Assembly (NCBI GenBank): GCA_023411395.1
Contig: JAEYOV010000034.1
Coordinates: 56,273 to 120,272, forward strand
From: Bacillota bacterium
Lineage (GTDB): Bacteria > Bacillota > Clostridia > Christensenellales > Aristaeellaceae
Length of the DNA stretch: 64,000 bases
Direction of reading: 5' to 3'
The translations under genes and the position numbers were made by a program. Every line of letters begins with the position of its first letter. The stretch's first letter is position 1. The notes beneath the pieces are model-generated. The model was given only the letters and a program-made list of their open reading frames with translations, was not told where the DNA came from and made no database searches. Of the stretch, positions 32,374 to 41,338 are shown in pieces.

Positions 32374-34834
32374 AAATAAACAGATTCACGTTCGATTCCT
32401 CGGCGTCGCCCAGGTACGCCCCGACGCCGGCGAGCTCCACGCCGTCGATCAGCTCCTCCTGGCGAATTCCCATCACGTCCATGCTCATGGTGCAGGCCAC
32501 CAGGCGCACGCCGTTTTGCATGGCCTTTTGCATGAGCACCTCCAAAGAATCCACCCGCTTGCCGCGCATGACCATCTTCATCATGGCGGTGCCCATGCCT
32601 CCCATGTTCATTTTGGAAAGCTTCAATTTGTCCACGCCTCTAGGCATCATGCCCCCGAACATGGCCTCGATCATGGATTTTTTCACTTTTTGCCGGTTGC
32701 CTCGGCGCAGCACGTTCAGGCCCCAGAAGGTGAAGAACATGGTGACGGGGCGGCCCATGGCGGCAGCGCCGTTGGCAATGATGAAGGAGGCAAGGACTTT
32801 GTCCAGGTCGCCGCTGAATACGATAATCGTCTTGCCGTCACCTTTGGGCACATCCGGCTTTTCGGATTCGGAGGCCACTCCCTTTTTCACCAGCGCCACA
32901 TAATCGTTCCCCCGGCGGGTGTTTTGCACCAGCGTGTTCCCCGTGCGGCGGCACCAGGATACGATGTCCCTGGCGAAGCCGGGGTCGTTGGCGGATACTT
33001 CGATCACATCGCCGTCCTTGAGGCCCTTCATGGTTTCAAACACCTTCATGATGGGGCCGGGGCACTGCAGGCCGGAGCAGTCCAGGCGCATGGAGGCCAC
33101 GGCCACATCCTCCATGCTTTGGTGGCCTGAATCGGAAACGGACGCGCTTTGAAGCATGTGGGAAGCCTCCTTGTTTTGATAGTGGGTGGACACATAAAAC
33201 TTCGTGCCGCCGGGATAGACCTTTACGTTTTCAAAGCCGTTCTCACGAAGGATGCGCGCCGCGTTGTACGCCCTGACGCCGATGGCGCAGAATACGACGG
33301 TTTCTTTTGATTTATCCAGTTCGTTCAGCCTTGAGCGCAATTGCCCCAAGGGGATGTGCTTCGAATCCGGCACTTCCCAGACCATGCGCTCGGCATCCTC
33401 CCGCACGTCCAGCCTGGCCGCTTCACCGCTCCCGTCCGGCGCGTCCCAGTCCGCCAAAGCCGCCCTGCCCGAGAGGATGTTTTCCGCCACAAAGCCGGCC
33501 ATGTTCACCGGGTCCTTGGCGGAGGAATAGGGCGGCGCGTAGGCCAGTTCGAGGTCCTTCAAATCCAGCACGGAGGCATTCAAACGGATGGCGGTGGCGA
33601 GAACGTCAATGCGCTTGTCCACGCCTTCCCGGCCCACAATTTGACCGCCGTAGATTTTCGAGCCATCCTTGGAAAAAAGCAGCTTCAAGGTAAGCGGCGC
33701 CGCGCCGGGATAATACCCTGCGTGGGAGTTCTGGGTAATGATCAGGCTTTCATAATCTTTGCCCTTTATCAGGCCCTGCTTTTGAAGCGCCTTTTCATTG
33801 GTGCCGGTGGAAGCGGCGGTCAGGTCGAACACCTTGGCGATGGCCGTGCCCTGGGTGCCCTTGTAGCTTGCATCAAGGCCGGCGATGTTGTCCGCGGCAA
33901 TACGGCCCTGGCGGTTGGCAGGCCCGGCCAGGGGGATCATGGTCCGGCTTTTGAAAATGAAGTCCTCCACCTCCACCGCGTCGCCCACGGCGTAAATATT
34001 GGCGTCGTTGGTGCGCATGTGATCATCCGTCACGATGCCCCCGGCGGGGTTCACGGTTAGGCCCGCGTCCTTGGCCAAGGCGCTGTTGGGCTTCACGCCG
34101 ATGGAGAGAATCACCAGGTCGGCGAAAAGCTCCTTCCCGCTTTTCAGCTTCACGGCCACACCGTTGACTTTGTCCTCAAAGGCTGCCACGCCATCCTTTA
34201 AGCACAGCGCAACGCCCATGTCCGAAAGGTGCTCATGCAATAGCTGCGCCATTTCAAAGTCCAGGGGTGCCATCACCTGGTCCAGCATTTCGGCAATGGT
34301 CACGGCAAGCCCGGCATGACGCAGGTTTTCCGCCATTTCCAGGCCGATGAAGCCGCCGCCCACCACCACGGCGCTTTTTGCGTTGTGTTCCTTGATAAAA
34401 GCGCGGATGCGGTCGGTGTCAGGAACCGTCCACAGCGTCATCACCCGGGGCGATTCCCGGCCGGGGATGGGCGGCGTCAGCGGCGAGGAGCCGGTGGCGA
34501 TGATCAGCACGTCATACGTTTCCGTATAGGTGACGCCTTTTGCCAAATCAGTGACGGTTACGGCCTTGTTTTCCCGGTCGATGGCCGTCACCTCGTGGCG
34601 GGTGCGCACATCCATGCGGAATTTAGCCTTCATGCCCTCGGGCGTCTGCAATAAAAGCGCATCGCGGGATTTGATCACATCCCCCACATGGTAGGGCAGC
34701 CCGCAGTTGGCATAGGAGATATACTCCCCCCGCTCGAACATAATGATCTCCGCCGTCTCATCCAAACGCCGCAGCCTGGCCGCCGCGCTGGCCCCGCCGG
34801 CCACGCCGCCCACGATCAGTACCTTCTTCCCCAT
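32372..34834 (-). CDS. CoA-disulfide reductase / rhodanese / TusA / DsrE fusion protein
   Basis: 820 residues, four modules. Residues 1 to about 450: FAD/NAD(P)H disulfide reductase with GGVAGG near the start, Cys44 in SYANCGLPY and a second dinucleotide motif VVVGGGFIGLEMAENL. About 460-560: rhodanese with active-site Cys in VFCAIGVRAYNAA. About 590-665: TusA-like with LDCSGLQCPGP. The rest: DsrE/DsrF-like domain. Together these suggest persulfide relay or polysulfide/CoA-disulfide reduction in the cytoplasm. AGAAGG precedes the ATG. A Rex-like box lies 16-33 bases upstream, which fits NADH/NAD control. Confidence 0.88.
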   Translation of the reverse strand: MGKKVLIVGGVAGGASAAARLRRLDETAEIIMFERGEYISYANCGLPYHVGDVIKSRDALLLQTPEGMKAKFRMDVRTRHEVTAIDRENKAVTVTDLAKGVTYTETYDVLIIATGSSPLTPPIPGRESPRVMTLWTVPDTDRIRAFIKEHNAKSAVVVGGGFIGLEMAENLRHAGLAVTIAEMLDQVMAPLDFEMAQLLHEHLSDMGVALCLKDGVAAFEDKVNGVAVKLKSGKELFADLVILSIGVKPNSALAKDAGLTVNPAGGIVTDDHMRTNDANIYAVGDAVEVEDFIFKSRTMIPLAGPANRQGRIAADNIAGLDASYKGTQGTAIAKVFDLTAASTGTNEKALQKQGLIKGKDYESLIITQNSHAGYYPGAAPLTLKLLFSKDGSKIYGGQIVGREGVDKRIDVLATAIRLNASVLDLKDLELAYAPPYSSAKDPVNMAGFVAENILSGRAALADWDAPDGSGEAARLDVREDAERMVWEVPDSKHIPLGQLRSRLNELDKSKETVVFCAIGVRAYNAARILRENGFENVKVYPGGTKFYVSTHYQNKEASHMLQSASVSDSGHQSMEDVAVASMRLDCSGLQCPGPIMKVFETMKGLKDGDVIEVSANDPGFARDIVSWCRRTGNTLVQNTRRGNDYVALVKKGVASESEKPDVPKGDGKTIIVFSGDLDKVLASFIIANGAAAMGRPVTMFFTFWGLNVLRRGNRQKVKKSMIEAMFGGMMPRGVDKLKLSKMNMGGMGTAMMKMVMRGKRVDSLEVLMQKAMQNGVRLVACTMSMDVMGIRQEELIDGVELAGVGAYLGDAEESNVNLFI

Positions 34835-34849
34835 GACAGCACCTTCTTA

Positions 34850-34867
34850 TTGTTTGATAATTAACAA
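34850..34867. promoter_or_regulatory. Rex-like operator upstream of the CoA-reductase fusion
   Basis: TTGTTTGATAATTAACAA, matching the Rex consensus TTGTTAANNNNTTAACAA at all but two fixed positions. On the minus strand it follows an extended -10 (TGGTATTTT), so bound Rex would block initiation or escape. Confidence 0.5.
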
Positions 34868-35056
34868 TCGTAACCCCCAAAATACCATGATAAGTTTACC
34901 CGCAAAAGCTTTTTTGCTCCGTGACTTCGTCACAAATCAACAAGCCCTTCCGCAAAGGAAATTCCATCCCGGCGCAGAATCCTTGATGCAGCGTAAAGAC
35001 GGCCCGGCGTTTTTTCGGCGAAGGCCGGGAATGAATTGAAACAAAGGAGTGATCCC

Positions 35057-37288
35057 ATGCGTGACATCCTTCACGGCGAATGGATTTCCACCGGCATAAG
35101 GGGCAGGCAGGCCCCGGTTTTTGCAAAAGCGTTTTTTGCAAAGCCCGTTCAAAGCGCGGCGCTGTTCATCACGGCCCTTGGCGTATACGAGGCGCGCTTA
35201 AACGGCGCGCGGATAGGGGAATTTATCCTGGCCCCCGGCTGGACGGATTACGAAAAACGCCTGCAGGTGCAGACCTATGATGTGACGCCGCTGATCCGGG
35301 AGAGCAATGACCTTTCCGTCACGGCGGGCTGCGGCTGGTACGCCAGCCGGCTGGGATGGGAAAAACAGCATCCAGGCGGCGATCCCGTGGCCCTCATTGC
35401 CACGCTGCGCCTTACGTACGCGGACGGCGCCGTGGAAGATATCGTCACCGATGAAAGCTGGCGGTGGGCCGGGTCGGACATCCTTGAAAGCACCATCTAC
35501 GACGGCGAAACGGCGGACGCGCGCATCCGTCCAGACAATTGGCAGCCTGTTCAGTGCCTTGCCTTGCCCAAGGACATCCTCATCCCCCAGGAAGGGGAGG
35601 AGGTTTGTGAGCATGAGCATCTTTCGCCCGTTGCCGTCCTCAAAACGCCCAAGGGCGAGGATGTCATCGATTTTGGCCAGAACCTGACCGGCTATGTTCA
35701 ATTTGCGGTGAACGGCCCGGCCGGCCACACGGTGACTGTCCGCCACGCGGAGGTTCTGGACAGGGACGGGAATTTCTATACCGCAAACCTGCGCAGCGCC
35801 AAGGCGGAATTTAACTGCATCCTCAAAGAGGGGGCGAACGCGTTCAAGCCCCGCTTCACCTTCTTCGGCTTCCGCTATATCCAGCTTGTAAACTGGCCGG
35901 AGGAAATTTCAAAAGAGAACTTCACCGCCATCGCCGTCCACTCCCATATGAAACGCACCGGCCATTTTGCGTGCGGAAATCCCCTTGTCAACCGCCTGTT
36001 CAGTAACATCGTCTGGGGCCAGAAGGGGAATTTTCTGGATGTGCCTACCGACTGCCCCCAGCGGGACGAACGGCTGGGCTGGACGGGCGACGCCCAGGCG
36101 TTCGTCAAGGCGGCGTCCTACAATTTCGATGTGCACAGGTTTTTTATAAAATGGCTCCATGATTTAAAGTCCTGCCAATATGCCGACGGCAGCGTGCCGG
36201 CGGTGATCCCCGACGTGCTTACAAGGGAAGCGGGCCGTTCCTACAATGCCCTGCTAAAGCCGGAGGCCAGGGGCGGCAGCGGGTCCGCCGCCTGGGGCGA
36301 CGCCGCCTGCATCTGCCCCTGGCAGATGTATGTAAGCTACGGCGGCAAAACACTGCTGGCGGAGCAGTTTGACAGCATGAAAAGCTGGGTGGAATACGTA
36401 AGGCGCCAGGGCACAGAGGAAGCGCTGTGGGATACCGGCGCCCATTACGGCGACTGGCTGGGGTTGGACGCGCCCTCCGGCAGCTACAAGGGCTCAACGG
36501 ATGAGGGGCTCATCGCCACCGCCATGTATGCCAACTCCGTGAATCTTCTCGTCAGGGCCGGGAAGGTGCTGAACCGGGATGTGGCGGAGTATCAAGACCT
36601 GCACGGCCGCATCGTGAAGGCATTCCGGGAAAAGTACATGCCGGGCGGGAAGCTCGCCTGCAAAACCCAGACGGCCCATGTGCTGGCGCTGCATTTTGAT
36701 TTGTGCGCAGACAAGGCGGCCGTGGCCGCGTCCCTGGCGGGCATGATCCGGGACAACGGTGTACACCTGACCACGGGCTTTGTGGGCACGCCGTACCTTT
36801 TGCACGTACTGTCGGAAAACGGGTATGAGAAGCTGGCCTATTCCCTGCTTTTGCAGGAGTCGTTCCCCTCCTGGCTGTATGCCGTGAAGATGGGTGCCAC
36901 CACCATCTGGGAGCACTGGGATGGCATAAAAGAGGATGGAACCATGTGGAGCACCGATATGAACTCCTTCAACCACTACGCTTACGGCGCCGTGGGCGAC
37001 TGGATGTTCTCGGTGGCCGCCGGCATTCAGCCCGTGGAGGAAGCGCCTGGCTACGCCGCGGTCCGTATCGCGCCCATCCCCGACGAGCGGCTGGGCTTTG
37101 TGAAAGCGTCGCTTGATACGAAGTACGGCCTCATCCGCAGCGAATGGCGGTATGAGGGCGGCAAGGTCCATTACGAAATAGAAATCCCCCAGGGCGTACA
37201 GGCCGAGATCGTCACCGGCGGCGCCATGCAAAAAGTAAACGGCGGCATCTATGCGATGGCCGCCGCGAAGGAACCGGTGTCTGAATAA
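35057..37288 (+). CDS. Alpha-L-rhamnosidase, GH78
   Basis: 743 residues, no signal peptide. N-terminal beta-domains (LGVYEARLNGARIG, LAPGWTDYEKR) then an (alpha/alpha)6 barrel with VPTDCPQRDERLGWTGDAQ, in which Glu338 is the likely general acid, and TTIWEHWDG with Glu619 the likely base. Cleaves terminal alpha-L-rhamnose from plant glycosides or rhamnogalacturonan fragments in the cytoplasm. ATG at 35057 is seven bases after AAAGGAG. It stands alone, without a rhamnose catabolic or transport gene beside it. Confidence 0.9.
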   Translation: MRDILHGEWISTGIRGRQAPVFAKAFFAKPVQSAALFITALGVYEARLNGARIGEFILAPGWTDYEKRLQVQTYDVTPLIRESNDLSVTAGCGWYASRLGWEKQHPGGDPVALIATLRLTYADGAVEDIVTDESWRWAGSDILESTIYDGETADARIRPDNWQPVQCLALPKDILIPQEGEEVCEHEHLSPVAVLKTPKGEDVIDFGQNLTGYVQFAVNGPAGHTVTVRHAEVLDRDGNFYTANLRSAKAEFNCILKEGANAFKPRFTFFGFRYIQLVNWPEEISKENFTAIAVHSHMKRTGHFACGNPLVNRLFSNIVWGQKGNFLDVPTDCPQRDERLGWTGDAQAFVKAASYNFDVHRFFIKWLHDLKSCQYADGSVPAVIPDVLTREAGRSYNALLKPEARGGSGSAAWGDAACICPWQMYVSYGGKTLLAEQFDSMKSWVEYVRRQGTEEALWDTGAHYGDWLGLDAPSGSYKGSTDEGLIATAMYANSVNLLVRAGKVLNRDVAEYQDLHGRIVKAFREKYMPGGKLACKTQTAHVLALHFDLCADKAAVAASLAGMIRDNGVHLTTGFVGTPYLLHVLSENGYEKLAYSLLLQESFPSWLYAVKMGATTIWEHWDGIKEDGTMWSTDMNSFNHYAYGAVGDWMFSVAAGIQPVEEAPGYAAVRIAPIPDERLGFVKASLDTKYGLIRSEWRYEGGKVHYEIEIPQGVQAEIVTGGAMQKVNGGIYAMAAAKEPVSE

Positions 37289-37294
37289 AGCCTG

Positions 37295-38068
37295 TTACCG
37301 CTCGTTCCACTCCATGCTTTTTAGCCGGAGCAGCGTTGCCGAAAGAAGCAGAAGGATGAGCGCGCCTGTGGCCTCCAGCGCCGTGTATAGCGCGGGGGAG
37401 GGGGAGGCAGCAAGCTTCATGGCCTCGTCCAGCAGGCCGGAAGGCAGGTAAGCGGATATGCCAAGCAGGCTGCCCAGATAGTGCAGACCGTACACCGTAA
37501 CCAGTGCCATACAACCGGCGGCAATGGGCTTTTTGATCATGGCCCCCCACGCAAGCAGGCTGGCCACCAGAAAGACCATATACCACCCCTGCAAAAGGCC
37601 GGCCCTTATGATGGGGGAAAGCGCCACCTCAAAGGCGAACAGCATCCCGGCGTAAGCGTAGTTGACGGCAAGGGCCGCCGTCAGGATCAAAACCAGCGCC
37701 GCGCCGAATACGGTCAGTTTCGCGCCGGCGATTTTCAAAAACCGTTTTCCCGAGCACAGGGGCAATACCAGCGTATTGTCCCTTATTTCCTGCGCGATGA
37801 GGCCGCACAGGGTAAAGGCCACAATCACCGACCCGATTTCAAACACGTCGCCCATATAGCTTTGGATGCATTGCGTCTGCGATGTTTGAAACATTTGCTG
37901 GAGGACATCAGGCGCAAGGTTGGGCATCTGGCTTTGCATCACCGCGGGCACCACATACTTCATCATCACCGGGGTCAGCATGGCGAAGAAGAAAAAGCCC
38001 GCCGCCAGTATCAGAAACCGGCCGTTCCTAAGGCCGTAGCACCATTCCTTACCCATCTCACGCACCAT
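37295..38068 (-). CDS. ABC-2 type transporter permease
   Basis: 257 residues with about six membrane helices. The extracytoplasmic loop after the first helix and the IAQEIRDNTLVLPLCSG segment are typical of ABC-2 exporters. GGAGG lies nine bases before the ATG, inside the end of the ATPase gene (11-base overlap). Third gene of an operon with the ATPase and a small PLDc_N protein. Confidence 0.82.
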   Translation of the reverse strand: MVREMGKEWCYGLRNGRFLILAAGFFFFAMLTPVMMKYVVPAVMQSQMPNLAPDVLQQMFQTSQTQCIQSYMGDVFEIGSVIVAFTLCGLIAQEIRDNTLVLPLCSGKRFLKIAGAKLTVFGAALVLILTAALAVNYAYAGMLFAFEVALSPIIRAGLLQGWYMVFLVASLLAWGAMIKKPIAAGCMALVTVYGLHYLGSLLGISAYLPSGLLDEAMKLAASPSPALYTALEATGALILLLLSATLLRLKSMEWNER

Positions 38069-38978
38069 GGCCGTTCACCTCCTGCATAAAAATATCTTCC
38101 AGCGCGTGCCTGTGCAGCGTAAGCGATCTGACGGGGAGATTTTCGCCGGCGAAAAAGCCCATGAGCCGTTTGGACATCTCGTCCGCGTCCCGTGCTGTAA
38201 CGGACAGGATGCCTTCCTTGTTTTGCACATCCGTCACGCCTGGAAGCGCCCGTAGCTTTTTCAGGATTTCCCCATCCAAAGGGAAGGAGGGCTCAATATC
38301 GTAAATGGGCAGGATATGGTCGCTTTGGATTTCCGCCAGCGGCTTTTCCATGACCATTTTCCCGGCGGCGATCATGCCCACCGTGTCGCACACCCGTTCC
38401 ACGTCGCTTAAAATGTGGGTGGAGAAGAACACCGTTTTGCCCATCTGCTTCAGCTCCCGGATCAGCTTCAATACATCGCTGCGGCCTTCCGGGTCCAGCG
38501 CGGAGGAGGGTTCGTCCAGAATCAGCAGCGCGGGATCGTGGATCATGGCCGCGGCAATGCCCAGCCGCTGCTTCATGCCCCGGGAGAATCCGCCCACCCG
38601 GCGGTTGGCCGCGCTTTGAAGCCCTACCCAATCCAGCATTTGCGCGACGCGTTCTTTTGCCGCGGCACGCTTGCCGTTGCTGCCCAGATACGAAAGCGTT
38701 TCATAAGCGGTCATCCAGGGGTAAAAACGCGGGTCTTCCGGCAGGTATCCAATGTCCAGGTCGCTGGGGTGGGTGATTTTCGCCACATTCCTGCCGCCTA
38801 CCGTGCAGTCCCCTCCGCTAAACCGGGAAAGCCCTGCAAGAATGTTCATGGTGGTGGATTTGCCCGCCCCGTTGTGGCCGATGAACCCGTAAATTTCGCC
38901 GTTTTTCACATTCAGGTCAATGCCCTTTAGGGCGTGGAAGGATTTGAAATCCTTTGTAAGGCTCCGTACGGTAATCAT
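38058..38978 (-). CDS. ABC transporter ATP-binding protein
   Basis: 306 residues. Walker A GHNGAGKSTT (about residue 34), signature FSRGMKQRLG, Walker B LLILDEPSSALD and switch His in FFSTHIL. The C-terminal extension is typical of ABC-2 exporter ATPases. Start overlaps the stop of the upstream PLDc_N gene. Confidence 0.88.
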   Translation of the reverse strand: MITVRSLTKDFKSFHALKGIDLNVKNGEIYGFIGHNGAGKSTTMNILAGLSRFSGGDCTVGGRNVAKITHPSDLDIGYLPEDPRFYPWMTAYETLSYLGSNGKRAAAKERVAQMLDWVGLQSAANRRVGGFSRGMKQRLGIAAAMIHDPALLILDEPSSALDPEGRSDVLKLIRELKQMGKTVFFSTHILSDVERVCDTVGMIAAGKMVMEKPLAEIQSDHILPIYDIEPSFPLDGEILKKLRALPGVTDVQNKEGILSVTARDADEMSKRLMGFFAGENLPVRSLTLHRHALEDIFMQEVNGHGA

Positions 38979-39190
38979 CAGTACGCCTTCTTTCTGCCGA
39001 TGATGAGGAACAGCATCGGGCCTAGCAGGTTAACGAATACGCAGATCACAAGCCAAAGCCACTTGTTCAGGTTCTGCACGCCCTCTTTGAAGATTTTCAC
39101 CGCGCAGTAAATGGCCAGGCCAAGCTGGATGGCGACCAGGGGCAGCAGCATCAGGATGAGTTCCTTGGTGATTTCAAAACCGTTCATCAT
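38978..39190 (-). CDS. Small membrane protein with PLDc_N domain
   Basis: 70 residues, two transmembrane helices; the end PMLFLIIGRKKAY and NKWLWLVICVFVNLLGPM fit the phospholipase-D-nuclease N-terminal domain found in small proteins next to ABC-2 exporters. Two tandem ATGs (39190, 39187) follow AAGGAGG at five and eight bases. First gene of the exporter operon; probably an accessory subunit. Confidence 0.8.
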   Translation of the reverse strand: MMNGFEITKELILMLLPLVAIQLGLAIYCAVKIFKEGVQNLNKWLWLVICVFVNLLGPMLFLIIGRKKAY

Positions 39191-39397
39191 TCAAACCTCC
39201 TTGTTTGGTACGGTCTGATGATACCAGCAAGGAGGATCATGTGATAAGTGACTGGAGTCATATTGGGAGTCATATATCTGCTGTGCACAAGAATCGAGCA
39301 GGTTCAGCTTATCCCCGCCGAAGGCTTTGCTGTATAATCAATGCAAGGTTATTTTTTTGGCCGCGTGAGAAATGACGGTTTATCCTCGTCTATCCTA

Positions 39398-39409
39398 TGT
39401 AACGTTACA
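39398..39409. promoter_or_regulatory. TGTAACGTTACA palindrome before the ECF sigma gene
   Basis: Perfect 12-base palindrome ending 12 bases before the start codon. The AAC in it could belong to an ECF-type -35 or to a repressor site. A TATAAT at 39333-39338 lies further upstream without a good -35. Confidence 0.35.
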
Positions 39410-39421
39410 AGAGGTGATTGG

Positions 39422-39877
39422 ATGGAGAAGGACTTCTTTGCGCAGGAAATCGAGGCCCATGGCGGGATGATGTACCGTGTGGCTTTCACCATTCTGCGCA
39501 ATGGCGACCACTGTAAGGATGCCCTGCAGGAGGCCGCTTTGAAGGCCTGGGAAAAACGGAGAAGCCTTAGGGACGAAAGGTGCTTCACGGCTTGGCTTAC
39601 GCGCATTCTCATCAATGAATGCTACAACATCCGGCGCAAAAACCGTCGAATCATCTCCCTTGAGGAAGCTCCGGAGCAGTCTTCTCCGCCGCCTGACCCA
39701 ACCCTTGCCCTGGCGCTTAAGGCTTTGCCCGAAAAGCTTCGCCTGCCGCTGGTGCTGCATTTCGCGGAAGGGATGAATGAGGCGGAGATTGCAAAAGTCC
39801 TGCACCTGAATCATTCCACCGTGCGCGGGCGGATTTACCGTGCCAAACAACAACTTAGGAAGGAGCTGGAGGCATGA
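39422..39877 (+). CDS. ECF-type RNA polymerase sigma factor
   Basis: 151 residues with sigma region 2 (MMYRVAFTILRNGDHCKDALQEA, AFTAWL-like core) and region 4 (LPEKLRLPLVLHFAEGMNEAEIAKVL, STVRGRIYRAKQQL). ATG at 39422; the track upstream to 39341 lacks a binding site. Overlaps the following membrane-protein gene, the normal arrangement for a sigma/anti-sigma pair. The signal is unknown. Confidence 0.88.
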   Translation: MEKDFFAQEIEAHGGMMYRVAFTILRNGDHCKDALQEAALKAWEKRRSLRDERCFTAWLTRILINECYNIRRKNRRIISLEEAPEQSSPPPDPTLALALKALPEKLRLPLVLHFAEGMNEAEIAKVLHLNHSTVRGRIYRAKQQLRKELEA

Positions 39878-40974
39878 TGTTGCGCAATATGGATGATTTG
39901 AACCTCAAAGATGCTTTTGCCCCAATGCCCGAACCATGCCGTGCTGCGCTGATGGATGCCGTCCGCTCCATCAAGGAGGAAAAGGAAATGAAACGCGCAT
40001 CATTGCGTGCTGTGTTGATTGCAGCGGCCATTATCGTGGCTACCATGGTGATCGCCTTTGCCGCTACCCAAATGGGCTTGACCGACTTCTTCAAACATTT
40101 CTATAGCATTACCCTGCCCGACTCGGCACAGACCGTGTTGTCCACTACCGAACAAAAGACGTATTCTGTAGGGCCGCTGGCCATTACATTGCGCGAGACT
40201 TTGGCGGATGGCCGCATCGCCTACTTGACCACCCAGGCCAAGACGGCCGACGGCTCAAAAGCGCTGATCCAGATGAGCAATGGTGATATATCCGATCGTA
40301 TCCCGGATAGTGAGGCCGCCCGGCTGAACGTGCCGGTGCATACCAGCTTCCTGGATGCCGCCAAGCAGACCAATACGCCACTGTATATGGTCTCATCCTA
40401 TCTGACTATTGACGATGCCTTCAGTGGCGGTGAAGGAATGCAGGATATTCTTTGGGCGGAAGATGGCTCTGCCCTGCTGGTGAATATGCTGACCTTAAGC
40501 CCCGACACCGTTCCCGTAACCCTTACCGGCGTGCTGACACTGCGCGTTCGCGAAATCGACACTGCCACATTATCCTATGCCGAGGGCAAGGACTGGCGGA
40601 TCGAGGAAGAAATCGGCATACCCGTAAACGGTGTAACGGCTGAAAAAACTTACATCCCATCGGGTGAGGCGCAGCTTTTGGGCTATACCGTGCAAAGCAT
40701 ACAGGCTGAAAAGACCTGCGCTGGCGCCTACCTGACCGCAACCCTGACCGCAGGGGCCGGCGCCTCGCGGGAGGATGTCTGGAATCTTTACAATGTGGTG
40801 GAGTTCAAGGATGCGCAGGGCCAAGCATTTCCTCTGGGCATAAGCCTGTCCGGCAGCTTGAACGACGAAGGCTGGCCTACCGTCACTTATGAGATAATGA
40901 TCAGCATCGATACCCTGCCGGATGTACTGCAAATGGTTTGCGAGAAGGATGGCAGCAGCATAACACTGAAATAA
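39874..40974 (+). CDS. Membrane protein, probable anti-sigma factor
   Basis: 366 residues: about 45 cytoplasmic residues, one membrane helix (LRAVLIAAAIIVATMVIAFAA), then a roughly 290-residue extracytoplasmic part with no family I recognise with confidence (DUF4179-like architecture). Four-base overlap with the sigma gene. The inference of an anti-sigma role rests on gene order and topology. Confidence 0.65.
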   Translation: MMLRNMDDLNLKDAFAPMPEPCRAALMDAVRSIKEEKEMKRASLRAVLIAAAIIVATMVIAFAATQMGLTDFFKHFYSITLPDSAQTVLSTTEQKTYSVGPLAITLRETLADGRIAYLTTQAKTADGSKALIQMSNGDISDRIPDSEAARLNVPVHTSFLDAAKQTNTPLYMVSSYLTIDDAFSGGEGMQDILWAEDGSALLVNMLTLSPDTVPVTLTGVLTLRVREIDTATLSYAEGKDWRIEEEIGIPVNGVTAEKTYIPSGEAQLLGYTVQSIQAEKTCAGAYLTATLTAGAGASREDVWNLYNVVEFKDAQGQAFPLGISLSGSLNDEGWPTVTYEIMISIDTLPDVLQMVCEKDGSSITLK

Positions 40975-41067
40975 GCCTGCTCACTGCGGCACGGTGCGCA
41001 TTCAATTCATGCGCACCGTGCCGCTTTGTGTTTCTGCTTTATTTTTGGAATATGCTGAAATGCAGAA

Positions 41068-41114
41068 GCCTCCCTCGGGAGGGAGGTGTCACCCGAAGGG
41101 TGACGGAAGGAGGT
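41068..41114. repeat. Intergenic repeat, family R2 (copy 2)
   Basis: GCCTCCCTC-GGGAGGGAGG then GTCACCCGAAGGGTGAC and GGAAGGAGG; same order of hairpins as at 21678. Confidence 0.75.
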
Positions 41115-41138
41115 AAAGTGCCGCTCTTTACAGCCCTT

Positions 41139-41272
41139 GAGTAAACGCTGATTCATTCAGGGATATGTCATTCTGAGCGCAGCGAAGAATCTTGAAACCC
41201 ATACTGCATAAAGATTCTTCGGTCGCATCGCTCCCTCAGAATGACACGTTGGGCTTTAATCAGCGTTTACTT
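41139..41272. repeat. Nested inverted-repeat element, family R1 (copy 4)
   Basis: Outer inverted repeats AGTAAACGCTGATT (41140-41153) and AATCAGCGTTTACT enclose the R1 core 41166-41246 (TGTCATTCTGAG ... CTCAGAATGACA). About 134 bases, no coding capacity: the structure of a MITE. Together with the R2 copy it fills most of the gap 40975-41338. Confidence 0.85.
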
Positions 41273-41338
41273 GGGGTGATGCCTTCATGATGAGTATATT
41301 TTGACGCCTGGCGCAATCCGGCCCATATTTCCTGACCG

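Noticed and set aside
33350..33375. TTCGAATCC resembling a tRNA T-loop
   Set aside because: Inside the CoA-reductase coding sequence with no acceptor or anticodon stem.
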